DNA of 37,059 nucleotides from positions 435 through 37,493 of the forward strand of contig DBXM01000020.1 in assembly GCA_002309655.1 (NCBI GenBank), read 5' to 3'. Position numbers and translations under genes: made by a program. The notes beneath the pieces were generated by a model, which did not search any database, had not been told where the DNA came from, and saw only the letters and a program-made list of their open reading frames with translations. The DNA comes from Mageeibacillus sp. UBA1212. GTDB taxonomy: Bacteria > Bacillota > Clostridia > UBA1212. How positions within the stretch are numbered: the first letter of the stretch is position 1; each line of letters starts with the position of its first letter. Positions 32,318 through 37,059 of this stretch are shown here, piece after piece.

Positions 32318-33397
32318 ATGGGCGGAACGTACGGCGAAAATCTAATCATTTCAATTTTCGGAAGCTCCCACGGCGAGTGCGTAGGCGTGACGGCCGAAGG
32401 GTTCCCGAAGGGCGCAAAAATCGACACAGAGAGGCTGCAGGCGTTTTTGGAGAGGCGCGCCCCGGGCAGGAACAGCTGGTCGACGGCGAGAAAAGAGCCG
32501 GACGTGCCCGAGTTTCAGTCAGGCCTTGAGAACGGGGTGCTGACAGGCGAAACGCTCACCGCGGTCATCAGGAACACGAACCGTAGATCGGGCGACTACG
32601 AGGACGTTCTGTACGTGCCGAGGCCGGGTCACGCGGACTACACGTCGTTCGTGAAATACGGTGACAGCGCGGACAGGCGCGGCGGCGGGGCGTTTTCGGG
32701 AAGGATGACAGCTCCTCTCTGCATTGCCGGCGGCATCGCGCTCCAGCTGCTCGAAAAAGAGGGCGCGGAGGTTTGCGCGAGAATTCTCTCGATCGGGAAC
32801 GTTCGCGACCGCGGTGGAGTCGAAAAGCTCACGGCGGCGGTAAAAGAGAAGGAATTTCCGACCGTTTCTGACGCTCAAGGTGCGAAAATGCAGGCGTTGA
32901 TCGCAGAAAAAAAGGCGGCGGGCGACTCAGTCGGAGGCGTTGTCGAGTGCGTCGTGCGGGGACTTCCCGCGGGCCTTGGCGGACCGCTTTTTGAGGGAAT
33001 GGAGGGCCGGATCGCGGAGATCGTTTTCGCGATACCCGCCGTAAAAGGAATTGAATTCGGCGCCGGATTTTCGGCGGCGAGGCTTTCCGGCAGCGAAAAT
33101 AACGATGGTTTTTGCCTGAAAGAAGGCAAAATCGAGACTTTGACAAACAACGCGGGAGGCATTCTCGGGGGAATCACCGACGGCATGCCGCTCGTGTTCA
33201 GGGCGGCCTTCAAGCCGACGCCTTCGATCGCGCTTCCCCAGAGAAGCGTCGACCTGAGAACGATGACCGAGACCGAGATCGCCGTGAAGGGCAGGCACGA
33301 CCCGTGCGTGGTCCCCAGGGCGGTGCCGGTGGTGGAAGCGGCCGCGGCGCTTGCAATTTACGACGCGCTACTTTCCTTTAGAAGCGACAGGATTTAA
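32318..33397 (+). CDS. aroC: Chorismate synthase
   Basis: 359 residues. Signature regions: GSSHGECVG at about 15-23 (active-site His), SADRRGGGAFSGRMT at about 115-129 (FMN-binding), and RHDPCVVPRAVPVVEA near the C terminus with the second His. It eliminates phosphate from EPSP to give chorismate and needs reduced FMN. The reductant could come from a separate flavin reductase, but no such partner is in the operon. The start follows aroA by 3 bases, with GGAGG inside the aroA end. Confidence 0.95.
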   Translation: MGGTYGENLIISIFGSSHGECVGVTAEGFPKGAKIDTERLQAFLERRAPGRNSWSTARKEPDVPEFQSGLENGVLTGETLTAVIRNTNRRSGDYEDVLYVPRPGHADYTSFVKYGDSADRRGGGAFSGRMTAPLCIAGGIALQLLEKEGAEVCARILSIGNVRDRGGVEKLTAAVKEKEFPTVSDAQGAKMQALIAEKKAAGDSVGGVVECVVRGLPAGLGGPLFEGMEGRIAEIVFAIPAVKGIEFGAGFSAARLSGSENNDGFCLKEGKIETLTNNAGGILGGITDGMPLVFRAAFKPTPSIALPQRSVDLRTMTETEIAVKGRHDPCVVPRAVPVVEAAAALAIYDALLSFRSDRI

Positions 33398-33415
33398 CCG
33401 GAAGAGGAACTGAAA

Positions 33416-34579
33416 ATGGACAAAAACCCCGACAGCCTCAAAGAGTGCAGAAATAAAATTGACGAAATCGACGACAAAATCGTCGATCTTTTCGCACGGC
33501 GCATGGACGTCGCGGCAGAGATCGCCGCAGTCAAAAAAGCGGAGAATCTTCCGGTTTTCGACCCGCGCCGCGAGCGTGAAAAACTCAAAGACGTGATCTC
33601 GAAAACACCGGACGGACTGAAGGACGACATTGCCGTCCTCTATCCGCTCATTTTCGAACTGAGCAGGAACCACCAGCGGCGCGTCAGCGGCGAACGTTCG
33701 GAGCTCGCGGAAAAGATTGAAAAAGCGGTGGCGGAGACGCCCGCGCTCTTCCCGGAGAACGCCGTGGTGGCATGCCAGGGAACGGAAGGCTCCAACTCGC
33801 AGACCGCCTGCGACAGGCTTTTCAGGCGCGCCGACATAATGTTCTTTTCGACGTTCGAGGCGGTGTTCAGGGCGATCGAGACCGGTTTTTGCCGCTACGG
33901 CGTCATTCCCGTCGAGAACAGTACGGCCGGCTCGGTGAACTCGGTTTACGACCTGATGATGAACCACCGGTTCACGGTCTCGAGAAGCGTCCGGATCAAG
34001 GTCGACCACAATCTGCTGGCCGTTCCCGGCACGAAAATAGAAAATATCAAGGAGATCTACTCCCACGAGCAGGCGATTAACCAGTGTTCGGAGTTCCTGT
34101 CGGAGTTTGCGGGCGTCAATGTCAAGATCATTCCCTGCGAAAACACCGCCGTCGCCGCGAAAATGGTGGCGGAATCGGGTCGCAGGGACGTCGCTGCGCT
34201 CGCTTCCAGAAGCTGCGTGAAGCTCTACGGTCTGGAGTGCCTCAGAGAGTCGGTCCAGAACGCGGACAACAACTACACCAGGTTCGTGTGTATTTCCCGG
34301 AATCTGGAGATTTTTCCCGGCGCCGACAGAACGAGCGTCATGCTCACGCTTCCCCACGAGGCGGGCTCGCTCTACAAGCTCATGTCGAAATTCTACGCGC
34401 TGGGCATCAACCTCACCAAGCTCGAGAGCCGTCCGCTTCCCGGCCGCGACTTCGAGTTCATGTTCTACTTTGACTTCGAAACGCCGGTCTATTCGCCGCG
34501 CCTTCTCAGGCTTCTGGGCGAGCTTCCGGACGCGTGCGAGAGCTTTACGTATCTCGGCAGCTACAGCGAGGTGGTCTAA
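33416..34579 (+). CDS. pheA: Bifunctional chorismate mutase / prephenate dehydratase (P-protein)
   Basis: 387 residues. Residues 1-90 are an AroQ-type chorismate mutase (CRNKIDEIDDKIVDLFARRM, VFDPRREREKL). About 116-300 is the prephenate dehydratase domain (GTEGSNSQTAC, IPVENSTAGSV, and the NNYTRF catalytic threonine motif). About 305-385 is an ACT domain with ESRP, the phenylalanine-binding motif, so feedback by Phe is expected. It makes phenylpyruvate from chorismate. The usual GTYSH at the dehydratase start reads GSNSQ here, a conservative oddity. GGAAGAGGAAC precedes the ATG, 18 bases after aroC. The stop codon abuts the GTG of the next gene. Confidence 0.94.
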   Translation: MDKNPDSLKECRNKIDEIDDKIVDLFARRMDVAAEIAAVKKAENLPVFDPRREREKLKDVISKTPDGLKDDIAVLYPLIFELSRNHQRRVSGERSELAEKIEKAVAETPALFPENAVVACQGTEGSNSQTACDRLFRRADIMFFSTFEAVFRAIETGFCRYGVIPVENSTAGSVNSVYDLMMNHRFTVSRSVRIKVDHNLLAVPGTKIENIKEIYSHEQAINQCSEFLSEFAGVNVKIIPCENTAVAAKMVAESGRRDVAALASRSCVKLYGLECLRESVQNADNNYTRFVCISRNLEIFPGADRTSVMLTLPHEAGSLYKLMSKFYALGINLTKLESRPLPGRDFEFMFYFDFETPVYSPRLLRLLGELPDACESFTYLGSYSEVV

Positions 34580-35809
34580 GTGATCTCGTGCGGTCTTATC
34601 GGCGCGAAACTGGGGCACAGCTACTCGCCTCAGATTCACCGGCTTTTCGGCGACTACCCGTACGTTCTGTACGAGCTCCGCGAGGAGGAGGTCGGCCCGT
34701 TCCTGAAGAATAACGGGGAATGGACGGCGCTCAACGTGACGATTCCCTACAAGAAGACGGTGCTGCCTTTCATGGACGAGGTGAGTGAGACTGTCGCGCG
34801 CACCGGGAGCGTGAACACGGTCGTGAAGAGGCCGGACGGCACACTTTTCGGCGACAACACCGACGTTTACGGCTTCCTCGACACGGTCAGGCGGTCGGGA
34901 ATTGACGTGGCGGGAAGGAAAACGCTGGTGCTCGGCAGCGGCGGCGCGTCGGTGGCGGTCAGGGAGGCGCTCAGGGTTCTGGGGGCTGAAACCGTCGTCA
35001 TCAGCAGGAGCGGCGCCGACAACTACACAAATTTGTACAGGCACGCGGACGCGGAGATCATCGTTAATACGACGCCTCTCGGGATGTTCCCGAACAACGG
35101 CGAAGCGGCGGTGAGCATTCGCGATTTTCCCCTGGTTAAAGGCGTTTTCGACCTCATCTACAACCCTGCGAAAACAGAGCTTCTGCTGGAGTGCGAGGCG
35201 GCCGGGATACCGTCGTTCAACGGGCTTCACATGCTGGTGGCCCAGGCGAAAAGGAGCTCGGAACTCTTCACGGGGCGGACGATTCCCGACGCGGAGATCG
35301 ACAGGGTACGCGACGCGGTAGCCGCAGGAATGCGCAACATCGTGCTGATAGGAATGCCGGGCTGCGGCAAGAGCACGGTGGCGGCAAAGGTCGGAAAACT
35401 CACGGGGCGCACCGTCGTCGACACGGACGCCGAGATCGTGAAAAGAACGGGCCGGACGCCGGCGGACATCATCAGAAACGACGGCGAAGAGGCTTTCCGC
35501 AGGGTCGAGAGCGACATTCTGCGGGAACTCGGGAAGCAGTCGGGGCTCGTCATTTCCGCAGGCGGCGGCGTCGTGACGCGGGAGGAGAACTATAAATATA
35601 TCAGGCAGAACTCCTTCACGGTGCGCATCAAAAGGCCCCTCGAGCTGCTGCCGGTAAAAGGCCGGCCGCTGTCCCAGGGAAGGCCCCTCGGGGAGCTGGC
35701 GGCGGAGCGCGAGCCTCTTTACAGACGGTTTGCGGACGCGGAGGTCGAAAACGTGACGACTCCGGGAGAGGCGGCCGAAAATGTCGTAAGGATTGCGGGG
35801 CTTTGCTGA
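34580..35809 (+). CDS. aroE-aroK: Fused shikimate dehydrogenase / shikimate kinase
   Basis: 409 residues from a GTG immediately after the pheA stop. Residues 1-250 are shikimate dehydrogenase: GLIGAKLGHSYSPQIH (substrate serines), NVTIPYKK (catalytic Lys), DNTDVYGF (catalytic Asp), GSGGAS (NADPH loop) and NTTPLGM. Residues 252-409 are shikimate kinase: Walker A GMPGCGKST, DTDAEI, GGGVV, and the lid with GRPLGEL and a following YRRFAD. Both parts look complete. One chain thus reduces 3-dehydroshikimate and phosphorylates the product, consecutive pathway steps. It is the last gene before a short gap; fusion of these activities is not the usual arrangement in bacteria. Confidence 0.94.
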   Translation: MISCGLIGAKLGHSYSPQIHRLFGDYPYVLYELREEEVGPFLKNNGEWTALNVTIPYKKTVLPFMDEVSETVARTGSVNTVVKRPDGTLFGDNTDVYGFLDTVRRSGIDVAGRKTLVLGSGGASVAVREALRVLGAETVVISRSGADNYTNLYRHADAEIIVNTTPLGMFPNNGEAAVSIRDFPLVKGVFDLIYNPAKTELLLECEAAGIPSFNGLHMLVAQAKRSSELFTGRTIPDAEIDRVRDAVAAGMRNIVLIGMPGCGKSTVAAKVGKLTGRTVVDTDAEIVKRTGRTPADIIRNDGEEAFRRVESDILRELGKQSGLVISAGGGVVTREENYKYIRQNSFTVRIKRPLELLPVKGRPLSQGRPLGELAAEREPLYRRFADAEVENVTTPGEAAENVVRIAGLC

Positions 35810-35862
35810 CGGCATTTTCCGGAATGACAACATTTGCGAAAACGCAGTGCGTTTCACTCACG

Positions 35863-35881
35863 CGGGGCTTTGCAAACCCCG
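35863..35881 (+). terminator. Weak hairpin after aroE-aroK
   Basis: CGGGG (35863-35867) pairs with CCCCG (35877-35881) around CTTTGCAAA; GTTTCC follows rather than a good U-run. It may lessen read-through into aroQ. Confidence 0.3.
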
Positions 35882-35922
35882 GTTTCCGGCGGCGGAATCA
35901 GCCGGAATTCCCGCGAATTTGA

Positions 35923-35951
35923 TTGACGGACGCCGGTTTTCGTATTAAAAT
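35923..35951 (+). promoter_or_regulatory. Promoter of aroQ
   Basis: TTGACG (35923-35928), 17 bases, TAAAAT (35946-35951). It gives aroQ, and possibly the trpB2-like gene, a separate start of transcription. Confidence 0.6.
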
Positions 35952-36020
35952 AACGATTTTATTAAACCCCGGTTCCCGCGAAACGGGAAGGGCGTTAGAC
36001 TTTCAGACCCGGAGACAGAA

Positions 36021-36491
36021 ATGAAATTCCTCGTCATCAACGGACCGAACATCAACATGTTGGGGATTCGTGAACCGGATATCTACGGAAGGCAGGACTA
36101 CAAGGCGCTTGTCGCGTTCATCGGGCAGGCGGCGGAGGAGGCCGGCGTTTCCGCGGAGGTTTTTCAGTCTAACTGCGAAGGCGAGATCGTGACCGCGATC
36201 CAAAAGGCGCTCGGGAATTTCGACGGCATCGTCATCAACCCGGCCGCGTACACCCACACGAGCATTGCGATTCTGGACGCGCTCAAGGCGGTCGGACTTC
36301 CCGCGGTCGAGGTGCATCTCACCGACATCGCGGCGAGAGAGCCTTTCCGGCAGCTTTCGTATACGGGAATGTACTGCGTCAAAACTTTCAAGGGGCTCGG
36401 ATTCGAGGGCTACAGGCAGGCGATATTCTTCCTGAGGGACTACGTCGCGGTCACGCTCTCGGAGGATCCGGACGAGGTTCCGTGGCGCTGA
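36021..36491 (+). CDS. aroQ: 3-dehydroquinate dehydratase, type II
   Basis: 156 residues. NGPNINMLGIREPDIYG at 7-23 contains the catalytic Tyr; NPAAYTHTSIAI at about 74-85 and EVHLTDIAAREPFR at about 97-110 (catalytic His) complete the site. It forms dodecamers in the cytoplasm and converts 3-dehydroquinate to 3-dehydroshikimate, filling the one step not encoded in the upstream operon. The position NGPNLN/LLG is NGPNINMLG here. A GGAGACAG ribosome binding site is 3-4 bases before the ATG region. It has its own promoter about 70 bases upstream and stands slightly apart from the aroF-aroK run. Confidence 0.94.
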   Translation: MKFLVINGPNINMLGIREPDIYGRQDYKALVAFIGQAAEEAGVSAEVFQSNCEGEIVTAIQKALGNFDGIVINPAAYTHTSIAILDALKAVGLPAVEVHLTDIAAREPFRQLSYTGMYCVKTFKGLGFEGYRQAIFFLRDYVAVTLSEDPDEVPWR

Positions 36492-36645
36492 AGCGCCGGA
36501 TATTTCAGCCTTTTCTTCACACCGCATTTCCGCATGATTTCATTCATGAAAGCCGGCCGTTCGCTGCCGGAGCGGGAATTTTGCGGCATTCACAGGTAAA
36601 CAAACGACTGACTATTACATTTTGACATTCATGACATTTATTTGC

Positions 36646-36662
36646 CGCCTTAAAGGAAGGCG
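36646..36662 (+). other. Small hairpin in the leader of the trpB2-like gene
   Basis: CGCCTT (36646-36651) pairs with AAGGCG (36657-36662), loop AAAGG, ending 30 bases before the ATG. Upstream, TGACATT occurs twice (36623, 36632). In 36492-36691 I see no ORF, no clear T-box and no convincing -10 element. Confidence 0.3.
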
Positions 36663-36691
36663 TCGCATACCCACAGAGGAGTTTGATTAAA

Positions 36692-37059
36692 ATGAAAAAA
36701 ACGAACGAAGTACCTTATAAAATTTACCTCGAAGAACATGAAATGCCGACCGCGTGGTACAACCTTCGCGCCGATATGAAGAACAAGCCGGCGCCGCTGC
36801 TCAACCCGGGCACAAAGAAGCCGGTCACGGCCGAGGATCTCGCTCCGGTCTTCTGCGAGGAACTCATCAAGCAGGAACTCGACGACACCACCGCGTACTT
36901 CCCGATTCCCGAGGACGTTTTCAACTTCTACAAAATGTACCGCCCGTCGCCGCTCGTCCGCGCCTACTGCCTGGAAGAAAAGCTGCAGACACCGGCGAAG
37001 ATCTATTATAAATTTGAGGGAAATAATACCTCCGGAAGCCACAAGCTCAATTCCGCGAT
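36692..37059 (+). CDS. trpB: Tryptophan synthase beta-like protein, TrpB2 type (3' end outside window)
   Basis: ATG at 36692 with GAGGAG (36676-36681) upstream; 122 codons visible. The long N-terminal region (MPTAWYNLRADM, NPGTKKPVTAEDL, YFPIPEDVFNFY) and MYRPSPLVRAYCLEEKL, followed by IYYKFEGNNTSGSHKLN with the PLP-binding Lys, are typical of the TrpB2 (TrpB-like) subfamily rather than standard TrpB1. It makes tryptophan from serine and indole. TrpB2 enzymes often work without tight TrpA partnership. Its place after the aro cluster suggests that the tryptophan branch may continue to the right. Confidence 0.85.
   Translation, partial: MKKTNEVPYKIYLEEHEMPTAWYNLRADMKNKPAPLLNPGTKKPVTAEDLAPVFCEELIKQELDDTTAYFPIPEDVFNFYKMYRPSPLVRAYCLEEKLQTPAKIYYKFEGNNTSGSHKLNSA

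Noticed and set aside
33368..35857. 829-codon open frame antisense to aroC-pheA-aroE-aroK
   Set aside because: It lies opposite well-supported genes and arises from GC-rich third positions; its translation is Arg/His/Val/Leu-rich without recognisable domains.
36492..36691. T-box or tryptophan attenuator before the trpB2-like gene
   Set aside because: No T-box sequence, Trp-rich leader peptide or terminator with U-run was found; only a 6-bp hairpin is present.

Overview
The window looks like a chromosomal segment of a GC-rich (coding regions rich in G/C third positions) anaerobic member of the Bacillota, most likely class Clostridia. I base this on strong AGGAGG ribosome binding sites, TTGACA/TATAAT promoters, an atpBEF-A-G-D-C operon order, a rubredoxin-containing flavo-diiron protein, an ArgR regulator, and two surface proteins that end in a Pro/Thr linker, one membrane helix and a poly-Lys tail. 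No rRNA, tRNA, CRISPR array or intact insertion sequence was seen.

Layout. 1-2777 (minus): 5' part of a large AT-richer secreted surface protein with C-terminal repeats, preceded by a pseudoknot-capable leader RNA. 3242-4387: secreted, membrane-anchored protein. 4663-4770: a 35-residue acidic peptide gene with its own promoter and terminator. 5074-5869: HTH-MNT antitoxin / HEPN toxin pair with three evenly spaced operator sites. 5996-7435 (minus): FGGY sugar kinase. 7745-14513: F1Fo ATP synthase operon with two unusual gene joins: a delta C-terminal-like domain fused to alpha, and gamma and beta in one open frame. 14535-16174 (minus): HipBA-type pair. 16475-17410: flavin reductase-like protein with a PCP_red-like tail. 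17538-20528: large cell-surface glycoside-hydrolase-like protein with two discoidin-type domains. 20572-22389: flavo-diiron protein with flavin-reductase and rubredoxin domains. 22380-22722: two tandem copies of a structured element whose stems covary. 22805-27673 (minus): argR, an M20 amidohydrolase and a polar-amino-acid ABC transporter. 28079-36491: an almost uninterrupted run of the complete shikimate pathway plus the Phe and Tyr branches (aroF, tyrA, aroB, aroA, aroC, pheA, aroE-aroK fusion, aroQ), followed by a partial trpB2-type gene at the right edge.

How the genes work together. The aro cluster encodes every step from DAHP to chorismate, then chorismate mutase/prephenate dehydratase and prephenate dehydrogenase, with tightly overlapping genes that imply one transcript from 27928-27956 and a second promoter before aroQ. 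The ABC transporter and the M20 hydrolase look like an uptake-and-cleave unit for an acylated amino acid or dipeptide. The strongest candidates for undescribed biology are the ATP synthase operon architecture (two in-frame joins and no separate delta gene), the tandem covarying RNA-like element after the flavo-diiron gene, and the kissing-loop leader of the surface protein.
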